A stretch of DNA of 64,000 bases from an uncultured Bacteroidales bacterium (lineage in GTDB: Bacteria; Bacteroidota; Bacteroidia; Bacteroidales; UBA11471): contig CANQAM010000001.1 of the NCBI GenBank assembly GCA_947589325.1, positions 62,001 through 126,000 on the forward strand, written 5' to 3'. A program made the translations under genes and the position numbers. Positions 10,654 to 19,600 of this stretch are shown here, in pieces. The notes under the pieces were generated by a model. It saw only the letters and a list, made by a program, of their open reading frames with translations, did no database searches and was not told the origin of the DNA. The stretch's first letter is position 1; the number at the start of each line of letters is the position of its first letter.

Positions 10654-10691
10654 GAGTGTCCGGAACGTTTTTCGCTCCGGACACTCGCAGT
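10654..10691 (+). terminator. hairpin terminator after the SusC/SusD operon
   Basis: The 11-bp arms GAGTGTCCGGA (10654-10664) and TCCGGACACTC (10676-10686) are followed after four bases by TTTTT. It lies between the second SusD and the large glycosidase-like gene. It would end the SusCD-FAS1 transcript or act as a partial barrier before the downstream gene. Confidence 0.7.
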
Positions 10692-10713
10692 TTTTAACGA
10701 ACCGAATCTGCCC

Positions 10714-13700
10714 ATGAAACTCCGAATGCTAAGCCTATTTCTGCTGCTTTCCGCCGCAGGCGTTGCGCCGGCAAATGCCCAGCTTTATACCGCATCGACC
10801 TCCGACCGCACCGCTGCGGGCGCGATGCGTACCCTGCGCTACCGTCCCGACGGCAGCGACTTCGTCATCGAAAACGGCAGCCGCAAGTTTACCCGAGCCC
10901 TCTACGGCTCCAATACCGGCTTCCGCCTCGAAACCGGCGATGTGCCCGAGTTTGCCCTCTATATGCCCCGTATGGGCGGAAACCTCACGCTCGGAATCCT
11001 GCGCGACGGAAAAAGCCTTTGGCTCAACGATGCTGCCCATATCGAATGCCGTTACAGCGCCGGCAGCCGCATCTACATTATCACCGACCCCCTGTTGGGC
11101 GGCGGCGAAATAGTCGTTACCGCGCTTGCCCTCTACGAAGCCGACGGTATGATACTCCGCATCGAAAGCCGCAAACTTCCCGCAAAGACCGAGCTGCTCT
11201 GGCTCTACGGCGGCGCCAACAACAAACGTTTCAGCCGCGAAGGCGACATGGGCGTCGATCCCGCCGACTGCTTCGACCTGAAACCCGAATACTGCACCGG
11301 CAACGTCTACCGGCTTGGCAGCGAAGGTTTCGATATCTGGTACGGAAACTCGCGCAAAATCATCGACAGCTATCTTGCCGGCGAAAATCCCGAAACGGGT
11401 AAAAATCCCGTCTGCCGGCTCACCGCCGTCGTGCCCGACGGCGCGACGCAGCGCATCGGCAATGCTGCCTTGCAGCGCACCCCCGCCGCCCTGCGCGAAG
11501 CCGCTCCCTCTGAGGAATATCCCGTCGTATCGGGTACCGCCTCTTTGGGCAAGCGTCCCCTCTATCTGGCGATATACAATCCCGCCACGCTCGACGGCAG
11601 TTGGCGTTATGCCGACCTTGCCGCCGCTTTCGTCCGCGCCGACAAGAGCCGCGCCGAAGTGGCATCGACCGTGCGCATAGAAACCCCCGACCCATACTTC
11701 AATACGCTCGGCCCCGCCCTCAGTATGGCTGCCGATGCGATATGGGACTCCGCCACCGGCGTCTGGGTGCATGGTGCCATAGGTTGGCGCATGCCTCTCA
11801 ACGGTTGGCGTGCCGCCTATACCGGCGATGCCGTAGGCCGCCACGACCGCGCCCGCACCCATTTCGACGGCTATGCCGCCTCGCAGATTACCGAGGTCGA
11901 GCCCGTCATTCCGCACCCTGCCCAAGACAGCGCGCTGCACCTTGCCCGTGCCCTTAAAGAGTGGGGCACCCCCATGTACAGCAACGGCTACATCACCCGC
12001 AATCCCCGCCAGACGCGCCTCATGCACCACTACGACATGAATCTCTGCTACATCGACGAATTGCTGTGGCACTTCAACTGGACAGGCGATATGGACTACG
12101 TGCGCCGTATGTGGCCGGTGTTGGAACGCCACCTCGCGTGGGAGAAACGCAACTTCGACCCCAACGACGACGGCTTGTACGACGCCTACTGCTGCATCTG
12201 GGCGAGCGATGCCCTGCAATACAACAGCGGCGGCGTTACCCACTCGTCGGCATACAATTACCGCGCCAACAAAATGGCGGCCGAGATAGCCGAAAAAATA
12301 GGGAAAGACCCGACGCCCTACCGTCGCGAAGCCGAGAAAATTCTGAATGCGATAAACTCCCGCCTGTGGCTTGCCGACAAAGGACATTGGGCTGAGTTTC
12401 AGGATTTCATGGGATTGAAACGACTGCACCCCGATGCTGCCGTCTGGACGATTTATCACGCCATCGATTCCGACATACACGACGACTTCCAGTCGTGGCA
12501 GGCCACCCGTTACGTCGATACCGAGATACCCCACGTCTCTGTCCGTGCCGAAGGGCTCGACCGTGACGACTATGCCACCGTTGCCACCACCACGTGGCTG
12601 CCCTATGTCTGGTCTATCAATAACGTGGCTTTCGCCGAAGTCATGCACACGGCGTTGGCTTACTGGCAGAGCGGACGTGCCGACGAGGCGGCGCATCTTT
12701 TCAAAAGCTCGATGCTCGACGGTATGTACATGGGCGGCAGTCCGGGTAATTTCGGACAGGTAAGCACCTACGACGCTGCGCGCGGAGAGTGCTATCGCGA
12801 CTTCGCCGACCCCGTAGGCGTCGCCTCGCGGGCACTGGTGCAGGGCCTTTTCGGAGTGCTGCCCGATGCCATGAACGGACGCATCGTTCTGTGTCCGGGA
12901 TTCCCTTCGGAGTGGAATCATGCCTCTTTCGCCACCGCCGATATTGCCTACGATTTTACCCGTAAAGGCAACAAAGATACCTATGCCGTCGAGCTGCATT
13001 TCCCCGTTGCGCTCGCTTTGACGCTCGACGTAAAAGCCCGCCGCGAAGCCGTCGCCGCCGTCAAAGTCGATGGCCGGAAAGTCGCATGGACATTGAAGGA
13101 AAACAGCGTGGGCGCGCCTCGCATCGAAATAGAAACTCCGGCAGGCGATGCCCGCAAAATCGAAATCGAGTGGGCAGGCGACACCTTGATGCTTCCCCAT
13201 TATGAGAATGCTGTTGCCGTCGGAGCCTCGTGGCGGCTTGACGTGCCGCAGGGCGTGCGCCTGCTCGCCGTGCGCGACAGCCAGCGCCTGCTCTCGAATG
13301 CCGTGTTCGATGCCGAAAAACTCTCGGCGACGATAAACGGCAATACCGGCGAACGCACCCTCTTCGTCCGTCTTGCACAAGGCGATATGACGTGGTGGCA
13401 GCCGATACCCCTTACCGTCGAGCCGGCAGTGACGGTCGCATCATCGACGAACGAGAGCCGCACCCTTTCTTTCACCCTTGCCAACCATACCTCCGATGCG
13501 CTGACGCTGCGCTGCGTCGTCAATCCGGGCAGTCGCGAATATGCGACGACTGTGCAGCTTCCTGCCGGCGGTGTTTCTTCCGAAATCACGGTGCCCGCAT
13601 CGGCAGTTGCAGCGGGTACTAACCGCGTGGCGCTATATGACGGAAACGAAGAAACGGCACATTTCAATCTCATCGATTGGGAGGCAAAAAGCTCTCGTAA

Positions 13701-14424
13701 TTTCCATTACGAAACGGTGACGATGGACAGCGATTTCAACGCGCGCGTAACCGATATTTTCCGCAACCGCTATCTCTCTCCCCGTTCGCCCTACACCACG
13801 CTGCAAGTGCCGGAACAGGGAATAGGGGAGTGGTGCCACCCCAATGCCACCGCCGAAATCGACGACAGCGGGCTGCTGCGTGCCGCTTCGGGCGATACGC
13901 TCGACACGCCGCTCGGCGTACCCTTCCGCGTACGGCAGGACAGCACGGCGAAAAATATTCTGTTCACCACCCGTTGGGACAACTACCCCGACTCCGTTAC
14001 CCTCCTGCTTTCGGGCAAAGCCTCGCAGGCTTACCTGTTGATGGCAGGCTCCACTAATCACATGCAGTGCCACATCGAGAACGGCATGGTTACAGTCGCT
14101 TACACCGACGGCACGACTTCGGTTCTGCCGCTGGTCAATCCCGAAACGTGGTGTCCCATCGATCAGGATTTCTACATCGACGGGCAGGCCTTCCGTGTCG
14201 ATGCGCCGCGCCCTTATCGGGTGCTGTTGAAAAGCGGTACGATAACGCGCAACGTGGAGGAACTTCTGCATTTGCGCGGTGCCGACAACCGGAATATCCC
14301 GGGCGGTGCAGCCGTGATTCTCGATTTGCCGCTCGACGATTCCCGCGAGTTGCAGAGCCTTACGCTCACGACGTTATCCACCGAAGTCGTCATCGGTTTG
14401 ATGGCGGTAACGCTTGAACGCTGA
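10714..14424 (+). CDS. large secreted glycosidase-like protein, DUF4450-type, with a six-hairpin catalytic core
   Basis: 1236 residues with a signal peptide (cleavage probably after APANA, near residue 22). The N-terminal 250 residues are beta-rich and resemble the DUF4450 region of Bacteroidota proteins (recalled from the family, not searched). The centre (about residues 330-720) looks like an (alpha/alpha)6 barrel of the rhamnosidase/trehalase kind: HYDMNLCYIDELLWHFNWTGD, LAWEKRNFDPNDDGLYD, HSSAYNYRANKMAAEIA, and PYVWSINNVAFAEVMHTALAYW. The C-terminal 500 residues look like beta-sandwich modules. It probably cleaves a plant or host glycan in the periplasm or at the surface and supplies the SusC/D systems upstream. 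Neither the linkage nor the catalytic residues can be named with confidence. Confidence 0.68.
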   Translation: MKLRMLSLFLLLSAAGVAPANAQLYTASTSDRTAAGAMRTLRYRPDGSDFVIENGSRKFTRALYGSNTGFRLETGDVPEFALYMPRMGGNLTLGILRDGKSLWLNDAAHIECRYSAGSRIYIITDPLLGGGEIVVTALALYEADGMILRIESRKLPAKTELLWLYGGANNKRFSREGDMGVDPADCFDLKPEYCTGNVYRLGSEGFDIWYGNSRKIIDSYLAGENPETGKNPVCRLTAVVPDGATQRIGNAALQRTPAALREAAPSEEYPVVSGTASLGKRPLYLAIYNPATLDGSWRYADLAAAFVRADKSRAEVASTVRIETPDPYFNTLGPALSMAADAIWDSATGVWVHGAIGWRMPLNGWRAAYTGDAVGRHDRARTHFDGYAASQITEVEPVIPHPAQDSALHLARALKEWGTPMYSNGYITRNPRQTRLMHHYDMNLCYIDELLWHFNWTGDMDYVRRMWPVLERHLAWEKRNFDPNDDGLYDAYCCIWASDALQYNSGGVTHSSAYNYRANKMAAEIAEKIGKDPTPYRREAEKILNAINSRLWLADKGHWAEFQDFMGLKRLHPDAAVWTIYHAIDSDIHDDFQSWQATRYVDTEIPHVSVRAEGLDRDDYATVATTTWLPYVWSINNVAFAEVMHTALAYWQSGRADEAAHLFKSSMLDGMYMGGSPGNFGQVSTYDAARGECYRDFADPVGVASRALVQGLFGVLPDAMNGRIVLCPGFPSEWNHASFATADIAYDFTRKGNKDTYAVELHFPVALALTLDVKARREAVAAVKVDGRKVAWTLKENSVGAPRIEIETPAGDARKIEIEWAGDTLMLPHYENAVAVGASWRLDVPQGVRLLAVRDSQRLLSNAVFDAEKLSATINGNTGERTLFVRLAQGDMTWWQPIPLTVEPAVTVASSTNESRTLSFTLANHTSDALTLRCVVNPGSREYATTVQLPAGGVSSEITVPASAVAAGTNRVALYDGNEETAHFNLIDWEAKSSRNFHYETVTMDSDFNARVTDIFRNRYLSPRSPYTTLQVPEQGIGEWCHPNATAEIDDSGLLRAASGDTLDTPLGVPFRVRQDSTAKNILFTTRWDNYPDSVTLLLSGKASQAYLLMAGSTNHMQCHIENGMVTVAYTDGTTSVLPLVNPETWCPIDQDFYIDGQAFRVDAPRPYRVLLKSGTITRNVEELLHLRGADNRNIPGGAAVILDLPLDDSRELQSLTLTTLSTEVVIGLMAVTLER

Positions 14425-14479
14425 AGCCGTTTTTAACAACTCTTATTATAAACGGTTATCGAAATTACGACGATATTCG

Positions 14480-14487
14480 TACCTTTG
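14480..14487 (+). promoter_or_regulatory. probable -7 promoter box for the M16 protease gene
   Basis: TACCTTTG matches the Bacteroidota -7 consensus TAnnTTTG, 86 bases before the start codon. No clear TTTG lies 19-21 bases upstream. Transcription would begin near 14494, just ahead of a strong hairpin. Confidence 0.5.
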
Positions 14488-14495
14488 ACGGCCGT

Positions 14496-14535
14496 AAAGG
14501 GGATATACAGAGACCTATCTCTCATATCCCTTTTT
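14496..14535 (+). terminator. strong terminator-like hairpin in the leader of the M16 protease gene
   Basis: The outer stem pairs 14496-14506 (AAAGGGGATAT) with 14524-14534 (ATATCCCTTTT). An inner stem pairs AGAGA (14509-14513) with TCTCT (14518-14522) around a CCTA loop. The 3' arm runs into TTTTT. It lies downstream of the putative promoter and 70 bases after the glycosidase gene, so it could end the upstream transcript or sit at the 5' end of the protease mRNA. Confidence 0.6.
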
Positions 14536-14573
14536 CGTATGTGAAAACATGAAATAATCTAAAAAAAACCGAT

Positions 14574-17396
14574 ATGAAAAAAAATTTCATGAAACAAATT
14601 CTGGCGGGCATACTCCTGTGTGTGCCGATGCTTTTGCCGGCACAGCTCAAAGAGACCCTCGACCCCGCAATCCGTATGGGAAAACTCGATAACGGGCTGA
14701 CGTACTATATCTGCCACAACGAACTTCCCGCCAACCGCGTGGAATTTTACATCGCCCAGCGTGTAGGCTCCATTCTCGAAGAGGAGCCGCAGCGCGGACT
14801 GGCGCATTTCCTCGAACACATGGCTTTCAACGGAACCAAGAATTATCCGGGCAAAACCATGATTGACTACCTCGAAAAGAACGGAGTGAAATTCGGCGTC
14901 AATCTCAATGCCTACACCTCTATCGACGAGACCGTCTATAACATTTCCGAAGTGCCCGCACGCGAGGAAGTTATCGACTCCTGTCTGCTGATACTGCACG
15001 ACTGGGCGTCGGCAATCGCGCTCGAAGAAGAAGAAATCGACGCCGAGCGGAAAGTCATTCACGAAGAGTGGCGCACCCGCAACTCCGCCGACCTGCGTAT
15101 GCTCGAATCCATCATATCTACGCTCTATCCCGACAGCAATCGTTACAGCAACCGCCTTCCCATCGGTTTGATGGAGGTGGTCGATAATTTTCCCTATCAG
15201 GCGATTCGCGACTATTATCACAAATGGTATCGTCCCGACCTGCAAGCCATCATCGTGGTGGGCGATGTCGATGTCGATAAAGTCGAGGCAAAAATCAAAG
15301 AACTCTGGCGCGACGTGCCTGCTCCGGTGAATGCCGCCGTGAGAAACTATGTGCAGATACCCGACAACGACGAGCCTTTGGTGGCAATCGTTTCCGACAA
15401 GGAGGCACAAGCCAATATGTTGCAGATATACTATAAACTGCCAGTAGAGCCGGAGGGCGCCTCTATGACGATAGAAGCCGTCCGCACCGACGTGGTGCGC
15501 GCGCTTATCGCCATGATGCTCAATGCCCGTTACAACGAATTGACGCAGGTTGCCGAGCCGCCATTCCTCTCGGCGTCGGCATCGGTCGATGATTATTACA
15601 TCTCTTTCACGCGCAAGGCGTATATCCTTACCACGTTCTATAAAACGGGAATGTGGCGTCCCGCCCTCGATGCGATGATAGCCGCTGCCAAACAGGCGCT
15701 CCAATACGGTTTCACGCAAGCCGAACTCGACCGCGCCGTTGCCGAGCTGTCATCGTCGGTGGAGCGCGGCTACAACGAACGCGCCACCCGCAAAAATCCC
15801 GCTTTCGTGAATATGGCGCTGGAACATTTCCTCTACAAGGAGCCGCAATTGTCCGAAGAATATTTCTATGAACTCTACAACGAAATGATACCCACCATTT
15901 CGTTGCAGGAACTCGATGCCCATTTCCGCAATTTCTTCCCCGCCGACGGCAAAAACATCTCATTCGTCATGAAAGGTGAAGAAAGCGAAAACAGCAATAT
16001 GCCTTCATCGGAAGAACTTTTGAATGCCTACGTTTCCGCATGGCAAGCCGCCGTGTCGCCTTACGAAGAAGAATATACGCAGCGTCCTTTGATTGCACAG
16101 ATGCCCGCAAAAGGCAGTGTCGTGAAAACGAAAGAGAACAAGAAACTCGGCGCTACGGAATACACCCTCTCCAACGGTGCGAAAGTCGTTATAAAGACGA
16201 CCGACTTCAAAGCCGACGAGATAAGAATGTATGCTGTGAGTGAAGGCGGAAACACGCTGTTCGACATTTCCGAACGTCCTAATTTCTCGGTGATGAACAC
16301 CTTGGCGTCGATAGGCGGTCTGGGCGATTTCTCGCCGGCGGATTTGGTCAAGCAGCTTAGCGGCGTACAAGCCGGTGCATCGGCTTCGATAAGCACTTAC
16401 AATGAAACGGTTACCGGAAGCAGCAATGTGAAAGATTTTGAAAAATTGCTGCAACTTACCTATCTGCGTTTCACCACCGTGCGTGCCGACAGCGCCCTGT
16501 TCATCGCATGGAAAAGCCGCATGAGCAACTCGCTGAAACTTTCTGAGAGCGACCCCATGCGTCCTGTTTCCGATACGCTTTCCTATCTCTCTTACGGCAA
16601 TCACCCGCGTGCCCGCCGGTTTACACAGGCCGACCTCGACAGCGTCGATTACCTCCATACGCTCGACCTGTTCAAACAACGTCTGGACAATGCCGCCGAC
16701 TTTACTTTCATCTTCATCGGGAACATCGACAAAGATAAGGCGCTTCCCCTCATAGAGCAGTACATCGGTGCGCTGCCCTCCACCGGCAAACACGAAAAAG
16801 CCAACGAAAAAGCCATGCCGAAACCGCGTACCGGCTATCGCGAATCGATATTCGAGCAGCCTATGGAGTCGCCCAAGACCGTAGTATATATTTCCTATGC
16901 CGGAAAAGAAAAATACAATCTGAAAAACAGAATGATTATGTCGATACTCTCCCAAGTCATGCAGGTGGTTTACACCGAGACCATTCGTGAAGAGGAGGGA
17001 GGTACTTACGGCGTATCCACCGGCGGCGACTTGTCGCTGCGTCCCAAAGGCCGCTGGTCTTATACCATACAGTTCGACACCAACACCGAAATGGCTGCCC
17101 GTCTTTCCGAACGCACCGTTGCCGAGTTGGCGAAAATAGGCGAGGAGGGCCCGGCAAAAGAAACATTCGACAAAGTAAAAACCTTCATGGTAAAGAGCTA
17201 TCAAAACAGTATCAAGGAAAATAGCTACTGGCTCTCGCAACTTGTCGGTTACTATACGACAGGCACCTATACGGTCGATGACTATCTGCCCACGCTCGAA
17301 AAGATAACGCCCGAAGACGTGCAGAAGCTCGCCAAGAAAATCGTTAGCTCGCCCGACGAGATAAAAATGATTTGCTACGGCGTCGAAAAGCAATAA
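14574..17396 (+). CDS. M16-family zinc metalloprotease (insulinase/PqqL type)
   Basis: 940 residues with a signal peptide (MKKNFMKQILAGILLCVPMLLPAQ), so probably periplasmic. The inverted zinc motif HFLEH is at residues 78-82 and the downstream helix contains ERKVIHEEW, which supplies the third ligand. Two M16 halves are visible: the active N-terminal half (about 30-480), and an inactive half beginning with a second strand near KLGATEYTLSNGAKVVIKT, which contains TIREEEGGTYGVSTGG. The length suits the double-domain bacterial PqqL-like class, which degrades peptides inside a clam-shaped chamber. It stands alone, with its own putative promoter and a terminator after it. Confidence 0.92.
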   Translation: MKKNFMKQILAGILLCVPMLLPAQLKETLDPAIRMGKLDNGLTYYICHNELPANRVEFYIAQRVGSILEEEPQRGLAHFLEHMAFNGTKNYPGKTMIDYLEKNGVKFGVNLNAYTSIDETVYNISEVPAREEVIDSCLLILHDWASAIALEEEEIDAERKVIHEEWRTRNSADLRMLESIISTLYPDSNRYSNRLPIGLMEVVDNFPYQAIRDYYHKWYRPDLQAIIVVGDVDVDKVEAKIKELWRDVPAPVNAAVRNYVQIPDNDEPLVAIVSDKEAQANMLQIYYKLPVEPEGASMTIEAVRTDVVRALIAMMLNARYNELTQVAEPPFLSASASVDDYYISFTRKAYILTTFYKTGMWRPALDAMIAAAKQALQYGFTQAELDRAVAELSSSVERGYNERATRKNPAFVNMALEHFLYKEPQLSEEYFYELYNEMIPTISLQELDAHFRNFFPADGKNISFVMKGEESENSNMPSSEELLNAYVSAWQAAVSPYEEEYTQRPLIAQMPAKGSVVKTKENKKLGATEYTLSNGAKVVIKTTDFKADEIRMYAVSEGGNTLFDISERPNFSVMNTLASIGGLGDFSPADLVKQLSGVQAGASASISTYNETVTGSSNVKDFEKLLQLTYLRFTTVRADSALFIAWKSRMSNSLKLSESDPMRPVSDTLSYLSYGNHPRARRFTQADLDSVDYLHTLDLFKQRLDNAADFTFIFIGNIDKDKALPLIEQYIGALPSTGKHEKANEKAMPKPRTGYRESIFEQPMESPKTVVYISYAGKEKYNLKNRMIMSILSQVMQVVYTETIREEEGGTYGVSTGGDLSLRPKGRWSYTIQFDTNTEMAARLSERTVAELAKIGEEGPAKETFDKVKTFMVKSYQNSIKENSYWLSQLVGYYTTGTYTVDDYLPTLEKITPEDVQKLAKKIVSSPDEIKMICYGVEKQ

Positions 17397-17419
17397 TCTT
17401 CGAATAACGAAACGTCGAG

Positions 17420-17456
17420 GCGGGAATCCCTCTCCGGAGCGGATTCCCGCTCTTTT
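17420..17456 (+). terminator. rho-independent terminator after the M16 protease
   Basis: Arms GCGGGAATCC (17420-17429) and GGATTCCCGC (17441-17450), then TCTTTT. It separates the protease from the ribosomal protein operon promoter. Confidence 0.8.
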
Positions 17457-17499
17457 ATCCCCATGCGCAAGAAATATCGGAAAAAAAGTGCGCCGCCCG

Positions 17500-17530
17500 T
17501 TTGCAAATAAAAAATATTGTCGTACCTTTG
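17500..17530 (+). promoter_or_regulatory. consensus Bacteroidota promoter of the rpsF operon
   Basis: TTTG (17500-17503), a 19-base gap, then TACCTTTG (17523-17530), an exact match to the -33/-7 consensus. The start codon of rpsF follows 46 bases later. Confidence 0.85.
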
Positions 17531-17576
17531 CCCCGCAATTGAAACAAGTATTAACCGATTCAATAACAAAAACATT

Positions 17577-17927
17577 ATGAACCATTACGAAACCGTTTTC
17601 ATTCTAACTCCCGTTTTGTCTGATGTTCAGATGAAGGAAACGGTAGATAAGTTCAAAGCGATTCTCACCGAAGACGGTGCGACAATCGTGAATGAGGAGA
17701 ATTGGGGCTTGCGCAAACTCGCCTATCCCATTCAGAAAAAATCTACCGGTTTCTACCAATTGTTGGAGTTCGATGCAGAGCCTGCTCTCATCAAAAAACT
17801 CGAAGTCAATTTCCGCCGCGACGAGCGCGTTATCCGTTTTTTGACTTTCAAAATGGATAAATTCGCTGCCGAATACGCCGCCAAGAGAAGAAGTATGAAA
17901 TCATCAAAAGAAGAGAAGGAGAATTAA
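17577..17927 (+). CDS. rpsF: 30S ribosomal protein S6
   Basis: 116 residues, the normal size. The open frame extends upstream to 17517, but that part overlaps the promoter; the ATG at 17577 gives the canonical S6 beginning [17 protein letters not shown]6 binds 16S rRNA together with S18 in the platform of the small subunit. Family signs are [20 protein letters not shown] and the C-terminal [14 protein letters not shown]. It is the first gene of rpsF-rpsR-rplI, the usual order, with S18 starting 2 bases after its stop. Confidence 0.98.
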   Translation: MNHYETVFILTPVLSDVQMKETVDKFKAILTEDGATIVNEENWGLRKLAYPIQKKSTGFYQLLEFDAEPALIKKLEVNFRRDERVIRFLTFKMDKFAAEYAAKRRSMKSSKEEKEN

Positions 17928-17929
17928 TT

Positions 17930-18199
17930 ATGGCACAAGCACAATCTGAAATCAGATATTTGACCCCTCCCTCGGTCGATGTGAAAAAGAAAAAATATTG
18001 CCGTTTCAAAAAGAACGGTATCAAATATATCGACTACAAGGATCCCGAGTTTTTGAAAAAATTTCTCAACGAACAGGGCAAAATCCTGCCCCGTCGCATC
18101 ACGGGAACTTCGCTCAAATTCCAGCGCCGTATCGCACAAGCCGTAAAACGTGCCCGTCACTTGGCTTTGCTGCCCTACGTAACCGATATGATGAAATAA
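17930..18199 (+). CDS. rpsR: 30S ribosomal protein S18
   Basis: 89 residues. S18 pairs with S6 on the 30S platform. Recognised by [20 protein letters not shown], then [29 protein letters not shown], the last part being the strongly conserved rRNA-binding segment. It starts 2 bases after the rpsF stop and ends 23 bases before rplI. Confidence 0.98.
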   Translation: MAQAQSEIRYLTPPSVDVKKKKYCRFKKNGIKYIDYKDPEFLKKFLNEQGKILPRRITGTSLKFQRRIAQAVKRARHLALLPYVTDMMK

Positions 18200-18222
18200 C
18201 CTAAAAACAGGAGGACACAAGT

Positions 18223-18681
18223 ATGCAAGTTATATTGAAAGAAGATGTCTTGAATTTAGGTTATAAAGACGATGTCGTAACCGTAAAAGACGGCTACGGA
18301 CGCAACTACCTCATTCCGCAGGGAAAGGCGGTTATCGCTTCGCCGTCGGCATTGAAACAGTTGGCCGAGAACAACAAGCAGCGCGCCCACAAGCTCGAAA
18401 AGCTCAAACAAGATGCTCAGGCTTTGGCCGACAAACTCGCCGGCGTAGCTCTCACCATCACCACCAAAACCAGCTCTACCGGTAAGATTTACGGTTCTGT
18501 TACCAATATCCAGATAGCCGAAGCTCTTGCAAACGCCGGATACGAAATCGACCGCAAAATCATCGTGGTGAAAGACGCCATCAAGGAAGTAGGTTCTTAC
18601 AAAGCTACCGTCAAACTGCACAAAGAAGTAAGTGTCGATGTGGCATTTGCCGTAGTCAGCGAAGACGCTCCCGCAGAATAA
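18223..18681 (+). CDS. rplI: 50S ribosomal protein L9
   Basis: 152 residues. Starts with the L9 signature [21 protein letters not shown], including [13 protein letters not shown] long connecting helix and C-terminal domain follow. L9 binds domain V of 23S rRNA and helps frame maintenance. Unlike most genes in the window, it has a strong Shine-Dalgarno-like AGGAGG about 8 bases before the ATG. It is the last gene of the operon and is followed by a strong terminator. Confidence 0.98.
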   Translation: MQVILKEDVLNLGYKDDVVTVKDGYGRNYLIPQGKAVIASPSALKQLAENNKQRAHKLEKLKQDAQALADKLAGVALTITTKTSSTGKIYGSVTNIQIAEALANAGYEIDRKIIVVKDAIKEVGSYKATVKLHKEVSVDVAFAVVSEDAPAE

Positions 18682-18700
18682 ATCATTCTCTTTATATAAA

Positions 18701-18738
18701 AAACGGGAAGATTGAACATTCAATCTTCCCGTTTTTGT
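18701..18738 (+). terminator. rho-independent terminator of rpsF-rpsR-rplI
   Basis: A near-perfect inverted repeat of ACGGGAAGATTGAA (from 18703) and its complement (to 18732), preceded by A and followed by TTTTTG. The A-tract on the other side lets it also stop the minus-strand membrane protein transcript. Confidence 0.9.
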
Positions 18739-18761
18739 TTTGCCCCGCTGCAAGAGCGGCA

Positions 18762-19109
18762 TCACGATTTCTCTTTCTCTTCTTCGCGCGGAATGAAAAT
18801 CGCCGTATATATTTGCAGCGCCGTGGCGATGATGAACAGCACTACCCAGTCGTAACCGCCCGTCCGGTACATCAGGAATGCCGCCGCCACGAACAGCATC
18901 GACGAAAAAGTTTCCTGCCGGTAAAGCCGTTGCAGGCGGATATTTTTCCCCTTGTACCTCCGCAAGAGGCGGGCGGCGAACATACCTGCCGCCCCTATGG
19001 CAAACGGCACGACCGCCCGTTCGCCCACGAAAGCGTATGCTGCGGCAGCCGCCACGAGGAGCAGCGCCGAACAGGGAAACAGAATATTTTGTATGAAGGT
19101 CGGCTTCAC
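18762..19109 (-). CDS. small conserved membrane protein, four predicted helices
   Basis: 115 residues. Four hydrophobic segments are visible, at about 7-27, 31-48, 67-83 and 86-104, separated by an Arg/Lys-rich loop (RLLRRYKGKNIRLQRLYRQ); the tail is acidic and basic (EEEKEKS). No catalytic motif is seen. It follows the FtsB-like gene with a 3-base gap on the same strand, so the two are co-transcribed, a pairing that may point to the cell envelope. Function unknown. Confidence 0.7.
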   Translation of the reverse strand: MKPTFIQNILFPCSALLLVAAAAAYAFVGERAVVPFAIGAAGMFAARLLRRYKGKNIRLQRLYRQETFSSMLFVAAAFLMYRTGGYDWVVLFIIATALQIYTAIFIPREEEKEKS

Positions 19110-19112
19110 GAT

Positions 19113-19418
19113 TCAATCCTCCACGATGATGAACACATCTTCATCTTTGCCTTTCATCTGGTACGTTTCCCGTGCGAATTTTTCCAGATTCTCGTCGCTC
19201 GATTTCAGTTCATCGAGGCGTATGCTGTCGCTCTTTATCACTTCGCGGTATTGGGCGGCGGTCGCTTTCAGCCGCGCTATCTGCCGGCTGTAACGATAAC
19301 TCTGTACGAAACTGTTTTCGTCGAGAAACGCCATTTCAAACAGCAGCACGCCTCCGATATATACGATTAGCGGCACGCGCCGCAGGTGCGACCATATTTT
19401 CAGTAACGATTCTTTCAT
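19113..19418 (-). CDS. FtsB/DivIC-like septum formation initiator protein
   Basis: 101 residues from the ATG at 19418; an upstream extension in frame overlaps the promoter region and is not used. One membrane helix (about residues 15-33, VPLIVYIGGVLLFEMAFL) is followed by a coiled coil (SRQIARLKATAAQYREVIKS) and a conserved end (LEKFARETYQMKGKDEDVF), the pattern of FtsB/DivIC proteins that link FtsL and FtsQ in the divisome. It leads a two-gene minus-strand operon with the small membrane protein. Confidence 0.85.
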   Translation of the reverse strand: MKESLLKIWSHLRRVPLIVYIGGVLLFEMAFLDENSFVQSYRYSRQIARLKATAAQYREVIKSDSIRLDELKSSDENLEKFARETYQMKGKDEDVFIIVED

Positions 19419-19442
19419 GCCATACGCCTGTAATATACCCAA

Positions 19443-19450
19443 CAAATATA
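19443..19450 (-). promoter_or_regulatory. possible -7 promoter box for the FtsB-like gene
   Basis: On the minus strand this reads TATATTTG, fitting TAnnTTTG, 25 bases before the ATG. The -33 element is poor (TTTC at about the right distance). Confidence 0.4.
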
Positions 19451-19537
19451 CGCAAACTTTCCGGTAACGGAAATATTTTGTTTCCGATTTTCTCAATTTC
19501 TTTTTGCGAATGAAACCAAAAATTTTTAGCGGAAAGT

Positions 19538-19568
19538 TTTGTAAATTTATATTTCCAGATTAATTTTG
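19538..19568 (+). promoter_or_regulatory. consensus promoter of the first leucine-rich repeat gene
   Basis: TTTG (19538-19541), a 19-base gap, TAATTTTG (19561-19568); the ATG follows 32 bases later. Confidence 0.8.
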
Positions 19569-19600
19569 CAAAAAGAATCGAATAACCAATAAAATAGATT

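Noticed and set aside
10735..13380. 881-codon antisense frame in the glycosidase gene
   Set aside because: The plus strand encodes a complete signal peptide and enzyme-like domains. The antisense translation is low-complexity Gly/Val/Phe.
14425..14479. CCGTTT...AAACGG inverted repeat after the glycosidase gene
   Set aside because: Six pairs with a long loop and no T-run; likely chance.
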